Origin: Oscheius tipulae
Taxonomy: Eukaryota; Nematoda; Chromadorea; Rhabditida; Rhabditidae
NCBI GenBank assembly: GCA_037178975.1
Contig: JASJZH010000005.1
Span: 2,480,001-2,544,000, forward strand
Direction of reading: 5' to 3'
Length of the DNA: 64,000 nt
In this document: in pieces, positions 42,691-54,339 of the stretch
Numbering within the stretch: position 1 is the stretch's first letter
Layout of the letters: every line of letters starts with the position of its first letter
The notes under the pieces: generated by a model
The model's input: the letters and a program-made list of their open reading frames with translations, nothing else
What the model was told of the DNA's origin: nothing
Database searches by the model: none
Program-made: the position numbers and the translations under genes

Positions 42691-43571
42691 ATGGTTGCTT
42701 CCGAAAATCGCTTCACAAAAGAGAACGCTTCTACTACTACAAGGGACCCAGATGTCGCTACCAAACCAGCCATACCGGAAATCAAGTCAAAAGAGGATCT
42801 TAAAAAGTTCTGCAAGGAGTTCAACGGTGACTACGCTGCAGCCTTCATGGCTATTTGTTCTGCATTGATGGTTCTTCTGCCGGATACTCCTGATGTGAAA
42901 CCAACTGCAACACAGACTGTTATGGAAAAAAGAAAGAGGAAACATTCGAGCAGATCGAGAGACGTCGCTCCCTTGTCATAAGTGGTTTCAAAGAAGATAC
43001 AAACAAGACCGCGCAACTTCAGTACGAAGAGGATAGGAATCGTCTTGGGTACATCTTCAACAGTCTCAATCTTCCCTTCCAAGTGACCTCCTTCTACAGA
43101 ATGGGTAAGGTTGGCTCTAATGGTGGTTCTAGATTGCTCAAACTCGATCTTCCCTCCTCTTCCTTACAAAGGGAGGTCCTGGCTAGGATTCGCATCTGCG
43201 CCAAACAGGCCAAAAATGAAGGGAGGAAGTTGTTTGGGAATCTTCATCCGGACTTTGACCTATCGGGAACCTTCATTCGTCCCTCTCTCTCGCTCAATGA
43301 TCGTATCAAAGGATTCGCTCTCCGACTAAAGAGGACAAACTTGGCTATTAATGGAACGACAAAGATGGAGCTGTTCATCAACTACAACGAAGGAAAAATT
43401 GTCAACAAAAGGACCAAGGAAGAGTTCATCTTGACTGACGAGGAGTTTGACGAGGTCAAGAACAAATGGAACGAGCAGATCACAAACAAACAGACCTATG
43501 CCAACGTAACGAAGCGTCGAGGAAGGAGAGACAACTATCAGCAGGTTAGTAAAAAATCTTTAAACCATTGA
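42691..43571 (+). pseudogene. LINE ORF1, frameshifted
   Basis: The N-terminal part (MVASENRFTKENASTTTRD to TVMEKRKR) and the C-terminal part (ERRRSLVISGFKEDTNK to KRRGRRDNY) are in different frames. The break is at the A-rich run near 42,926-42,940. RRRSLVISGFKED resembles the RNA-binding domain entry seen in ORF1 proteins of LINEs. A basic C-terminus follows. The role is nucleic-acid binding in the retrotransposition complex, by family analogy. Confidence 0.65.
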
Positions 43572-43647
43572 TAACTTCTGCTTCTCAATGTAATCTTAAC
43601 TGCCTTTATTTAAATGCTTAAAAAACAAATTTGATAGTTTTCGTAAC

Positions 43648-46293
43648 ATGATAGCACATCACAAAAGTGATGTAATAGCCGTAACTGAAACATGGTTATC
43701 GAGTCATGTTTCTGATGGTTTAGTTATAGAGGATTTGCCGTATTCTGTGGTTAGGTGTGATCGTAACACCACAGGGGGTGGTGTTCTTTTTCTAGTGAAA
43801 GATCTTATTTCGTACACGGTGGTAAAAACACTTAAAGAGACCTGTAATGTCTTGGTAATTGATCTTTTTGTCAATTTAAGGAGAATTCGATTAGTTTTGG
43901 TCTATAGGCCTCCTAATACGAAAGTTATTGATTGTAACAATCTAATTGAATTCATTCAAGACATGGTTAGTTGTGGGCCTTCCTCTACTGTAGTTCTTGG
44001 TGATTTTAATATTCCCATAGGACATCCTAGGGCCTTAGTTTATTACGATCTATTGAATAACCTGATCTTAAAAAATAACGTAGACTTCGTTACGTGTAAT
44101 AATAATATTCTTGACTGGATTTGTTCGTCGGAAGACTGTGTAGTTTCTAATACTATAAAATTAGCCCCGATTGGAAATTCTGATCATTGCGTCATAAAAT
44201 TTGACGTGGTTTTGTCTTCTGAATTGACTGGTATTGACCTTCCCTTTGCTAATTATAAAAGGGCAGATTTCGACAGTATAAACAACGAACTTTCTATTAT
44301 TGATTGGGAAACTTCACTCTCAGGTTTTAGAGATGTCGATGAGTTGTATTCAAAGTTTAGTGCGATTGTGACATGCATAGTAGATAGATTTACGCCTATA
44401 TGTTTCAAAAAAGACCCCCTTAAGACCCTACTTGTCCATATTAGGAGATTGCTCTATAAAAGAGACCGACTTTTTAATGAGACTACACCACATCTTGGTG
44501 ATGCTTACTTGAGGGTCAGTCATAAGCTGACTAAAGCTATGTATAATTATTCTGTTAAGAAACAAGATAAGGTTTTAATAAATCTCCATGGTAAAGCTCT
44601 TTACCAGTACGTAAAAGTAAAACTTGCTTCTAAGGCTAAATCATTGATTATCTCTTCCGAGGGTACAGCCTATCGTAAGGATGACGATATTGCTAACGCT
44701 TTTGCCTCGTATTTTGAGTCGGTTTTCTGTGATGATCGCACACCAGAAACTAATGTTGGCCACTTCAGTGGTCAAATTCTTTCTACTTTCACTATTTTCC
44801 CCTTCGACATTATTGGTGAAAGTAGATCCCTAAAGTCTAGCTGTTCTGTCACTGCCGATAAAATACCACAGATTGTATTCAAAAAATGTCTTAATAATCT
44901 CGCAGTCCCTCTTGCACATATTTTTAACTTTTCCCTACGCCTAGTTCAAGTACCCTTGATTTGGAAAAAAGCAATAGTTACAGCTATTCCTAAAACCAGT
45001 TCAGCCAATCACGTAAATGACTTTAGACCAATATCTATAACATCTACGTCCTGTAAGTTAATGGAAAAAATAGTTAAAAGACACATTGACAAATGGGTCA
45101 GAGCTAACAATATCATTCCTAGGCAACAGTTTGGGTTTAGGGCCAATAGTGGCATTGACAATGCGTTGTGCGCTGATATCGCCGATTGGCAGTATGAACT
45201 GAGTTCTAAAAAGCCAGTAGATGTGGTGTACTTTGATGTTATGAAGGCTTTCGACACAGTAAACCACACTATTCTCCTTGAATTATTGAAAACCTATGGA
45301 ATCAGAGGAAATCTATTCAGTTGGCTAAAATCCTTCTTGACTGATCGCTTGTTTTGTGTTAAGTTTAACACTTCCTTTAGTGATTGGCTTTCTATAAAAT
45401 CCGGTGTTCCTCAAGGGAGTGTTATTGGTCCTATTCTATTCAATCTCTATGTAGCAAACATCATACGATTCTCAAATCTACCACGTGAGGTAAAGATTAC
45501 TCAATTTGCGGATGATGTTAAACTTTATATGTCATACGATGAAAAAAGTAGTTTGGAGTATAGCTCCTTACTTCAGAGGTCCATAGATAGCATAGTTTTG
45601 TTCTTTAGTAAGGTAAAACTGAATGGTTTTCTCATCCAGAGTAGAGATTCTGTACGCGATTTAGGAATACGTTATGACAGTTCGTTATCATTCAGACCCC
45701 AGTATGTTCATATGGTTAAATCTGCAAATATAGCTATGTTTAGAATCTTCAGAATATTTCTAACCAATGATCCAAAGTTGCTAACTAAGCTCTTTGTTAC
45801 TTATGTTAGATCAAGATTAGAATTTGGTTCTTTAATTTGGTGCCCTCATCTGAAAAAAAATGTAAACGCAATAGAAAAAGTTCAGAGAGATTTTTCACGA
45901 ATTCTTTGGCTGAAAAACCATCATGGTGCGTCATATAGAGATATGCCAAGTTATGATTCTCGCCTATGTAGCTTTAAACTTTGCCCTCTTCAGACTAGAA
46001 GACTAGTCAATGACCTCCTTTTTGCTCGAAAAATACTTTTAGGTGTAAGTCATACTCTATTATCTGATCTGTTCATCTTATGTCCTACAAATGGACGTAC
46101 ATCACAGTTCAAACTTTTACCTAAAAGGGTCTCAGTTAGGTCCACTTCAAAATACAAATATTCCTGTACTTACAGAATATCACGGCTTGTAGAAGAGAAT
46201 GATATTTCTTTGAGGATAGTTTCAGGGCGTGCTGGTTTAGTCCAGTACGCAATTCTCCATTCAGAAGTTTTATCAAGGACTATCAGGGATTAA
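43648..46293 (+). CDS. LINE ORF2: AP endonuclease and reverse transcriptase
   Basis: 881 codons from the first in-frame ATG. The endonuclease part has VIAVTETWLSS, VYRPPN, LGDFNIP and SDHCVI. The reverse transcriptase has FRPISITS, QFGFRANSGIDN, YFDVMKAFDTVNH, SGVPQGSVIGPILFNLY and the catalytic FADD (FADDVKLYMS), then KDLG-like RDLGIRYDSSLSF. The usual first residues (CLYLNA then KFDSFRNM) lie just upstream in another frame, so the N-terminus is shifted. Between VLFFSKVKLNGF and RDLG, some 20-25 residues normal to the family seem missing. Probably no longer fully active. Confidence 0.9.
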   Translation: MIAHHKSDVIAVTETWLSSHVSDGLVIEDLPYSVVRCDRNTTGGGVLFLVKDLISYTVVKTLKETCNVLVIDLFVNLRRIRLVLVYRPPNTKVIDCNNLIEFIQDMVSCGPSSTVVLGDFNIPIGHPRALVYYDLLNNLILKNNVDFVTCNNNILDWICSSEDCVVSNTIKLAPIGNSDHCVIKFDVVLSSELTGIDLPFANYKRADFDSINNELSIIDWETSLSGFRDVDELYSKFSAIVTCIVDRFTPICFKKDPLKTLLVHIRRLLYKRDRLFNETTPHLGDAYLRVSHKLTKAMYNYSVKKQDKVLINLHGKALYQYVKVKLASKAKSLIISSEGTAYRKDDDIANAFASYFESVFCDDRTPETNVGHFSGQILSTFTIFPFDIIGESRSLKSSCSVTADKIPQIVFKKCLNNLAVPLAHIFNFSLRLVQVPLIWKKAIVTAIPKTSSANHVNDFRPISITSTSCKLMEKIVKRHIDKWVRANNIIPRQQFGFRANSGIDNALCADIADWQYELSSKKPVDVVYFDVMKAFDTVNHTILLELLKTYGIRGNLFSWLKSFLTDRLFCVKFNTSFSDWLSIKSGVPQGSVIGPILFNLYVANIIRFSNLPREVKITQFADDVKLYMSYDEKSSLEYSSLLQRSIDSIVLFFSKVKLNGFLIQSRDSVRDLGIRYDSSLSFRPQYVHMVKSANIAMFRIFRIFLTNDPKLLTKLFVTYVRSRLEFGSLIWCPHLKKNVNAIEKVQRDFSRILWLKNHHGASYRDMPSYDSRLCSFKLCPLQTRRLVNDLLFARKILLGVSHTLLSDLFILCPTNGRTSQFKLLPKRVSVRSTSKYKYSCTYRISRLVEENDISLRIVSGRAGLVQYAILHSEVLSRTIRD

Positions 46294-46715
46294 GAAGACC
46301 TTCCTGTGATATCTCCCCTTCTCAAACCCCCCACCTTAGCATGGTTTACAGGAAATTCTTGGTTAATATATAGTCCCTGTCCCACGTAGAAAGGGTGGAG
46401 CGCAGCTCTGAAGAGTAAATGGTTTACGACCTCTACCTCTGTTCTGGAAGAAGACCAGTATCACGTATGTCGATAAATTCATAGCGCACCTACTACGGCA
46501 GGGGGGTAGATTCTCTGCGACCCAGTTAGGTGTGATTGGAGCCTAGCTCTCACAGCAGAGTTTCTACTAGACGTCCCGGTATGTAAGCACAGCCTCGAGT
46601 GTTTCAAACTATATTATTCCTGTAAGAAAATTCCTGAAACCCTCTGCTACTCCCCTATTTTTTTTCCCCATCATATTGTATATAACCAATGTTTGATCCA
46701 TCTGGACAAATGAAT

Positions 46716-46735
46716 ATTCTATTCTATTCTATTCT
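46716..46735 (+). repeat. (ATTCT)4 tail of the LINE
   Basis: Four exact ATTCT units end the element. The next bases (AGCCTTC) lead into kynureninase intron DNA at about 46,741. Confidence 0.9.
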
Positions 46736-46969
46736 AGCCTTCAAAACTTGTATGTTTCACGCTTTGCTCTTATTAGGTGGTGAGTGAATCTAACTGCTTA
46801 TCATTTGATTACTTTTCGAAAAGTAGCATATCGCATGGCGTATAACTTGTTCTGACAGGGGTACACGACCTACCATTGTCCATGTTGAACCGAGTGCTCA
46901 TCTTGTGACTCCACCAGCCGAGAAGACGCTCTCGCTTGTCCGTCTTGAAACTGAGAAAAAACAGTTTTA

Positions 46970-47140
<171 letters not shown>

Positions 47141-47325
47141 CTAAAAGTTGTACAGTTGTAGGCTCAAAAAAATTGATGTTTATTCCAGGCTTTGGGCGTA
47201 CGACAAAGAGGCTTATGTGACACAGTGGCTGAGGACAGTCGTAGGAAAATGACTAAAAGGTTGTCAGCGTTAGAGCTTGAAATGTATCGTTTCTTTTGCT
47301 ATGCTATCTTAGCAAACTTTTTCGA

Positions 47326-47370
47326 TGTTTCACTCTTTCGGTATAAGATGGAAGCTTGAAGAACGGCACT
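47326..47370 (+). promoter_or_regulatory. Ruby-type composite element present only in copy 2
   Basis: TGTTTCACTCTTTCGG then TATAAG with T at nt 17, then CACT with its T at nt 45. In copy 1 (about 29,640) the TATA part is kept, but the motif reads ATTTCTCAC, so this site is intact in one paralogue only. Confidence 0.5.
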
Positions 47371-47461
47371 CCATCCGTTTTGTATGCAGGGAAAAAGAAT
47401 ATACTTGGGCACACGGCTCGCTGATGCAAACCTGGTGCGACGTTTATCTCGAAATACGCTC

Positions 47462-47905
47462 GGTAGTAGTTAAACAGGCGCCCCGAATTGCGTACGGCGT
47501 ACGCAAAACTATGTCTTAAAACTAGCGCAAATTGATTTTCCTTTTCGTTTTTCGTCGTTTTCTACCTTTTTCCTCGACTTTTTTTTAAAAAATATTTTCT
47601 ATCTGCTTATAATGTTGGTCGACTGCTCTCAGCGTGCCGCACCTTGGAATCAACAGAAACACGAAAACACACGAAACTGAGCAGGCTTGTCTCGCCTACT
47701 GTCAGGACTCGGCTTGCTTGCTACTCTTCCGGTCATCGGGTTCACCCATCAGGTGGTTCACCGTCAGAAATGTAAAAAAAGTCGAGGAAAAAGGTAGAAA
47801 AAGACAAAAAATCAAAAGGAATTAATTCGCGCCATGACGTCGTTTTGCGTACCCCGTACGCAATTTCGCGTGAAATCGAGCCAGGGCGCCTGTTTAATTA
47901 CTACC
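47462..47905. mobile_element. Foldback MITE-like element with long terminal inverted repeats
   Basis: The ends GGTAGTAGTTAAACAGG and its complement (47885-47905) start a long imperfect inverted repeat. It includes GAATTGCGTACG-type segments and a TTTTTCTACCTTTTTCCTCG block on both sides, roughly 150 nt per arm, flanking a short centre. The flanks carry an 8-bp near-repeat (ATACGCTC at 47454, ATTCGCTC at 47906), as expected for a hAT-type target duplication. The equivalent spot in copy 1 (about 29,775) lacks the insert. No transposase inside. Confidence 0.8.
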
Positions 47906-48563
47906 ATTCGCTCGTGCAAATCTTGACACCCTTTTTGACAGAGGCCAGTCTACCCTTAAAGAATGACACCAAGGGTTGTTCGGCTAAATATCGTGAAAAC
48001 GCGTTCGGATCGACGGCTCGGCTCGAGGTTTTCATGTTTGGCAAAGAACCTGAGTGAGGCTCAATAAGCATCGTGCACATAGAATAAGGAATCATTTTCA
48101 CAGGGCTGCAGTTTGGAATGTTCTGTTTCTTTAGTAATGTTTTCCAGGAAAAGCTGACCAATGTTTCACGATTGTGGTGTACAGGAACGGCTCACGTAGT
48201 TTCTTACAGGCAAAGGAAAAACAGAACTAATAAATTCGGCGAAATACTAATAAGTTCAGACCGAACAACTACGTAACTAGTTTTCCACATCACCAAAATC
48301 AGAAAGTTTTGCATTCGAGCAAGGTATGTTTTAACCAAACAATAAATACTGACAGATCCTCAAAAGCTAATGAAAATGTAGTATTTGCCACCTGGAGTTT
48401 GCTTCTTCAACACTACTGTAAACTGCTGAAAATAATGTTTTCGAACCATATCACAACCGCCCTATCAACCAAAAGCCCAAAAATTATACATGTTTCACCA
48501 ATCTTACAAGTAGTCACCTTTTTAGATTTTTACAATTTAGTCATTTCCCCGTTTTCCGGTGAT

Positions 48564-48610
48564 TGTTTCACGCTTGTGGTATAGGTACGGGAGACTAAAC
48601 AGTCGCAGTC
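48564..48610 (+). promoter_or_regulatory. Ruby-type composite element, paralogue of 30454
   Basis: TGTTTCACGCTTGTGG, TATAGG with T at nt 17, and CAGT with its T at nt 46. Motif, TATA and initiator spacing are all kept between the paralogues. Confidence 0.55.
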
Positions 48611-49013
48611 ATGGAACGAGATTCAAATTCATTTTGAATTGCAAACACGCTGCGAATATGTAACTTTTTGAATGTTTCACTACCTTCCTAAATAGGAATG
48701 AGCACGCTTGTCCTTTGTTTCGCTCAGTTTACTGTCATCTGAAAGTTCCCAAAATGTTTCACGTCGTTGTTTAGATTAGGCACATTGAAGGAGCCCCAAT
48801 GAACCTCTCTTCATATCTTCTCCAAGTTTCAGTAAACTCGTAAGTACGCCTTTCAGTGTCAGTAGCATGGAACCCCTTAAAAAAAAGTCATGTTTCCAAT
48901 GCCTTTCTGTCTTCAGCTTTAGCCTGTCGCTATACCCTGTCGGGATGTATCATAGCAAAAGAGAACCTGAGAACGAAGTCTATCAAAACCTGTGACGTTC
49001 CCCATTCCTTGTA

Positions 49014-49060
49014 TGTTTCACTGTCTTGGTATGCAGAAATGTTATAAGGTGAGAGCGCTC
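49014..49060 (+). promoter_or_regulatory. Ruby-type composite element
   Basis: TGTTTCACTGTCTTGG then TATG at nt 17, then CGCT with its T at nt 46. Confidence 0.45.
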
Positions 49061-52000
49061 ATCTTTGTTCATTCTTACATTAGCTTATTTTGAAACCATA
49101 ATAAAAGTTTTCAAAATGTTTCACGCCGCTGTTTAGACACGCGCATTGAATGAGAGATGCTCCTTGACACATTGCTCCTTCACCGTTTTCCAATTGTCAC
49201 CACTATCTAGGTTTCAGGAAATCCATAAATACCATTTGACTTGTTTCAGTTGTTCAATCGACTGTAAGGCTCGAAAGAGATGTCATGTTTGAACTGCCCA
49301 CCTTCCTGTGTCCAGCCTCTGTGATAGCCTTCATGTCAAACAGCTGTCCAGTGTAGTATTGTATCCCGGCGAAGAAGACAATGGCGATCTGAGAGTTTTT
49401 TTTGTCTGGATTTCCTTCGAACCCACCTCATCCCCATTTTTTTCGATGTAGTCAAGAATGTCCTCAGTTCTGAGAGTGTCTTCTCCCTCTCTCGGAGACA
49501 GACAGACCATACTCTCCTCGACAGTGTGGCCATGAAGACGAATCTGGGATTCTATGGCATAATGGTCCGAGGGAAATGCCTTGGACTCGAGAAGAATCTT
49601 GTGGCGGGTCTCAGTTGGCTTGTAGAAGGCTGTCTGAAAGTTTTGTTGGCAAATTTTATGGCGACAAAGTGGCGAAACGTCGAGCTATTGGCTTTTTTTC
49701 GTCGTGGTGAGCCAACGTATCGAAAGTGGAGAAAACTTTTTGAATATTTATCGAGATGTAGATCGATCGATAGCAAAACAAATTTCCTGAGTATCAGCAA
49801 AGCAAAGAAATAACACAGCTTTGAGTAGAACATGGATTTTAGTAGTTTCCCCGTCAGTGCCTACCCGAAAAAGTGTGAGAGAAAATATACTCAAAGAATG
49901 AAACAAAATATTCCTGGTCTGAAGTATATTGCTAATTTATTATCGTCAACGCTGATCGAGAGCAAGTAATGATGTCTTATATGATCAAACGATGAGACAA
50001 AAAATTCTGTGCTGGGTCCTTTTTCCGTTTCAATTTTCAGCACCTGACAAGCATAAATCCGAGTGAGAACCGGGGTGAATGAACCAAATCGTTTGCTAAA
50101 CGTGATCTAATGTTTCAACATTTCATTTGATTTTTCTTATTTCAGGTGCCTTTGAAACACCACGATAAAATTAGTTTTTTGATGAACAGCATGTGGTCGT
50201 TTTCTGTTCAAAAGTGTTCCCTTTGTCTACCAAATTGTGAGAAAAAAAGTAAAATAGATCTTTCATCTTGAGGATAAAGAGCTGTTAAAACCAACTGTTC
50301 TTCAGTTTGCTTAGATTTCGAGAGTTTCAAAACTTTTGGGCTTTCTAGTTCTGTTGTGTTTCAGCCCCACAATGTACAGTTCTTAACTTGACAATTTCAA
50401 TGAACCTTTCCCTGACGTTTCAAAAAAAACAAACCAATAGGACATGAATGTTGACGGTGAGTCCGTTACAAAGAGCCACTTCTTCCTTATTGGCGCCTAC
50501 GAGTCGAGCTACTCCTTCGAGTCCGGCCTCATCACAGTAAGCCCAAGGAAGATCGCCGTTCAGATGACCGAAAACACCCCTAAAGCGTATTTAGGACAGT
50601 TTTGAAACCATCAAAAGTTACATTCTGGCCCATTTGTCCAGTTGCTCCTTCATGATTCTCTCAGTAGCCTTTGGCATCAGACCGAGAGAGTTTCCACAGA
50701 GGTAGATGGAGTCGGAGTCGGGGTTACAGAGCTCCGGATCGACTGAAAATAATAGGTTTCGGTGATAAAATTCCGAATTCGTATTGTCGTCAAATATAGC
50801 GACACTGGACCAGAAACTAATTCATTTCAAGCTTATAGCTTTTGGGAGAAACACAAAAGTCACAACATTTTTTTGTTTCACGAACTGTTTATAACCAGGT
50901 AAAGAGACTGCTGATATTCGTGATTCGTTTTCTCTCTTAAACATTCACTCACCCTAACATAAAGTCCTCACTATTGAAACCAATCAGGGTTTGTATGCAA
51001 TATTCATTTTTCTGTTTCACAAACTCTTTACATCCAGCGAACGAAACTTCTTAGTACTGTATTCGCCGCAATGCCTGCCAATGTTGTGCTTTCCAAAAAC
51101 CTACTCACTACGGACAGACAACTGTACTGTCATATTTTTTGTTTCAAGGTTCTTACTAATAGCGACGTTCTGTTCATGTTATTGTTACGATTAGGAAATG
51201 CTTTACTTGAAAAAAAAAGATACCCTACCATCTGGCAACGTTCCACATTTCGGATAGTAGAATTGCTCCCTCACATGTTTCAAGGCATCAGCATCGGACA
51301 TGTACTCGGCCAGGGCAGGATCAGCGAGATCGGAGATCCCTGAGGCCTGGAATTGTATCATTCTGCGATCGGAAAAGGGATAAAATACCTCAGACATCTT
51401 CTGGAGGAACTCCTTGACCTTTCCCTGGGTACATTCTGTAGGCTGGGGAAGATCGGTCATCCTTTATTGGATTGTGGAAAGACGCTGAAATACTGTTGTG
51501 CTGAGCTAATACGAGGATAGTAAAGAGTATTGAAACTTTTTGGAAATATAAAAATGTTTCAAACCTAGTACTAGAAGTATTTTTCAGAAGTACAGACGGT
51601 TTTACGGCAGCAAGGACAACAAAACTAGTAATACTGAATAGTTCTATGTATCTTTCTTTGGATCTTTCAAATGGTAGTACGTTTCGGGCTACTAATGACA
51701 GCGTGATAATTCGATAGTATCCGGAAAGATAAAATACCTTAGACCAAGTGATGCTCGAACTCGGAGATAGATACACAGAGAGAAAGAGGAACAGAGAGAC
51801 AGAGGGTCGTTGATAGTGAGGGGGAAAACACAATTTTGAACAGAAACTGAAACAAAATCAAAAACTACTACTCTAAAGGAGGGAAGCTCGAAAAGACAGC
51901 CTCTGACATTCGGTCTCAGCTCTCTCATAAACTTTTCGGCAACGGCTTAGTTTTCGAGTAGCTGGATGGGAAGAAAAGAAGCGGGAAAATGTTATCGTGG

Positions 52001-52453
52001 TCAGATAAGGATTTCTGTGACCAGAAGGGGCGGGAGCAGATAGCAATAAAAGCCAGTGGGACAATAAGGTTAGTAAACAATGGTTTTATGGAGGCTAATT
52101 GTGAGTAGAGGTCAAAAAAAGAAAAGGGAAAAAACACTGTTTTACTGGCGAGCCTTACGTAGGAGAAGAAAGCTTATTTTGATGAGTTGAACTATGACGT
52201 AGTAACAAACCACAATACAAAGTTTTGCAAAGTTCGAAGTTTTTCTGAAACTTCCTATTTATCAAACAACAACGACTCATTGATCGATTGGAATATCTGA
52301 TTGGAAATAGGTTATGTTGTTCAAGCCTAGCAACACGGTATTGGATCAAGAATCTTGGATCTTGTTATTGGAAATGGATTTCACAGCCGTGCATGTTCCA
52401 TATCTATACCCACTTTCTTGCACAAAACATTATTTTTCAATATGTCGATGCTC

Positions 52454-52493
52454 TGCAAAGTTGTAACTTTCGACCAGGGCAACAACTTTGCAA
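52454..52493. repeat. TTGTAG hairpin repeat, paralogue of 33963
   Basis: TGCAAAGTTGT pairs with ACAACTTTGCA. In the duplicated block, so it is older than the duplication. Confidence 0.6.
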
Positions 52494-53503
52494 AACATGT
52501 ATGCCAAAAAAATAGTGTTATGGCTTGAAGCACAACTGAAGAAGAGAAAAAGAAAGGACGACTAGACTGAGTATCCGACACCGGCACACTGAAGATGGAT
52601 CAATGGGCCCCGCCACGAACAGTTTTCATTTGGCTGTGAAAGGAATTTCTGACAGAACGGCTGAATTTGAAACAGTAGAATGTGTACTAAAAGTCTTCGT
52701 CACTGTCGAAAATGTTTCATCGGAATGGCTTAGTCATTGAAATGTACCGGGTAGATGATATTCCCATTGAGCTAGAAAAGCTAGAAAAGAAAGATACATG
52801 TAAAAAAAACAAAGACCATTTCTGAGAATGTGCCTCCGCGACACGTTCCCCCGGACACTGCTGTAAAGCGTCGAAGAATGATTTATGACGGCTGACCAAT
52901 TATCGACTGTGGAACAGTTTTGCAAAAGAATCATTTCCAAAACGCACTGCAATACGAGATCAACTCTATGTTTTATTTTCTCCTCAATCAAGCGAACAAA
53001 AGCTCGCGTACTTTTTAGAAACATGTGAAGACTTCCACTACTGAAACCCTGTCTATTTCAATAGAACCAAGATAAGTGGACAAAGTCTCACCCGTAACAT
53101 CTCGTCATGACATTAATCAACTCTCTCCTGTATCGCCTCGACTGGACAAGTGATATTCCTTTCTGCGGGAGGAATGCGATTGAAGAATTTGCAGAGGATA
53201 GCCATAGGAAAACGATGTAACATTAACACCCAGACAGCTTTTATCAGACAGCTTTTAGAAGGAACAAGTGGACGGAGCATCCATAAATATCTGTCCAAGC
53301 TCTGGTCTACTACTACTTTTCCTTACTTTAGGGAGTCTAAAGTATACGAAAAGAGATCTGGTGACTAAAGTCTAGGTTGAAAGCTGACATATAACTGACC
53401 GATGAAACAAGAAAAATCTAGCGGATGATGTTCTAAAACAAGAGACATATTTCTTCTGGGTCCCTGTCCTCCTAGAAAAACATTGCACATCACATTTATT
53501 CCT

Positions 53504-53602
53504 CTAGCTACTGACTGTAGAACTTGTAGTGTTAGTAGGCGACAAATTCTTGAAGACGGTTTCCAGCACGTGCAGAGATCCAGCGCGGTCCATTCGGGCT
53601 GT
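53504..53602 (-). CDS. Orphan terminal coding exon, copy 2
   Basis: Minus strand after TTTTTTTTCCAG: TARMDRAGSLHVLETVFKNL then SPTNTTSSTVSS and a stop. One codon shorter than the copy at 34979-35080, with the frame preserved. DNA to the right (53,640 on) is unrelated to that beside copy 1, so upstream exons are missing from at least one copy. Confidence 0.5.
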   Translation of the reverse strand, partial: TARMDRAGSLHVLETVFKNLSPTNTTSSTVSS

Positions 53603-53639
53603 CTGGAATTTTTTTTTATTGTGGGAACCAACCGATCCC

Positions 53640-54339
53640 TTTCCATACCTTTCTCGTTACATTGTTCAATCCAGCTGTTCTGTAACTATCATTCTGTCAA
53701 CCTGTGCCGCTTAATCTTTTCTTGTGTTACGCATTCCATATCTCTATCTCAATCAAACTATTCCTATAACTCGGTCACTGACCCTTTGGTTTGGTCACTT
53801 TGACTCGGTCAGTCTGTCCGTTGCTTCAGTCATTTATCCTCTGTCTGTCAATCTCTCAGAGTCTTTTCGTCTCCAAAACAAACTATTGTTTGTGGGCTGT
53901 CTGCCCCTATCACTCTTTCCTGCTGCTACTTCTGTGTCCGTAAGTCTGTCCCCATTTCATTTTGTTTCGGTTACCTTCGTCTAGTTGTCTCCTACCGAGC
54001 TGTTGATTGAACTGTGATGTTTTTCTTTCCCACTTCCATTCCAGCTGTTGGCAATGCTAGTTCCCGAATGCTTTGGAGGCTGGTCTATGTCTTCTTCTGC
54101 TGTGTAATTCTCCTTATTGGAATGAGGGTCCTCCGAGACGTCTTTCGTCTCTTTGGAGGATACTACTATATGGACATAGCCCAAGGCCTGGAGCCTGTAG
54201 CTGTCTTCCCTCATCCTGGACTGTTCTGCCTCTTCGCGATCCTCTTCCCTCCTTTTTCGCGATTCCACATACAGGGAAAGAGACTAATCTATCATTCCCA
54301 CACCTAAGAAACTGGGCTTCCTTCCCCCAAGCTTTTCAG
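53640..54339. other. Intergenic, with an open frame of uncertain meaning
   Basis: Pyrimidine-rich to 53,990. At 54,044-54,290, after a CATTCCAG acceptor, the plus strand is open and encodes a hydrophobic stretch (LWRLVYVFFCCVILLIG and later FCLFAILFPPF). The opposite strand is open too. It might be the missing 5' exon of a neighbouring gene or chance; I do not recognise it. Confidence 0.25.

Larger units (their letters stand above)
42657..46740 (+). mobile_element. CR1/Jockey-like non-LTR retrotransposon (LINE)
   Basis: Near-complete element with an ORF1 (42691-43571, one frameshift), an endonuclease-reverse transcriptase ORF2 (43648-46293), a GC-richer 3' UTR (46294-46715) and a short (ATTCT)n tail. 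The 3' microsatellite in place of poly-A is typical of CR1-like elements. It has only about two TGTTTCA motifs in 4 kb, unlike the host DNA. Its 3' end abuts the broken edge of the second kynureninase copy. Confidence 0.88.

Noticed and set aside
51361-51460. Continuous reading of kynureninase exon 1 into exon 2 in copy 2
   Set aside because: The 42-nt intron happens to be open in copy 2. In copy 1 it is 41 nt and closed. Splicing at GAG-GT...CCAG gives the family sequence in both, so the read-through is chance.
53113-53298. Minus-strand open frame conserved in part with 34,640-34,830
   Set aside because: Both strands are open in parts, and indels between the copies break the frame. The conservation is explained by the recent duplication.
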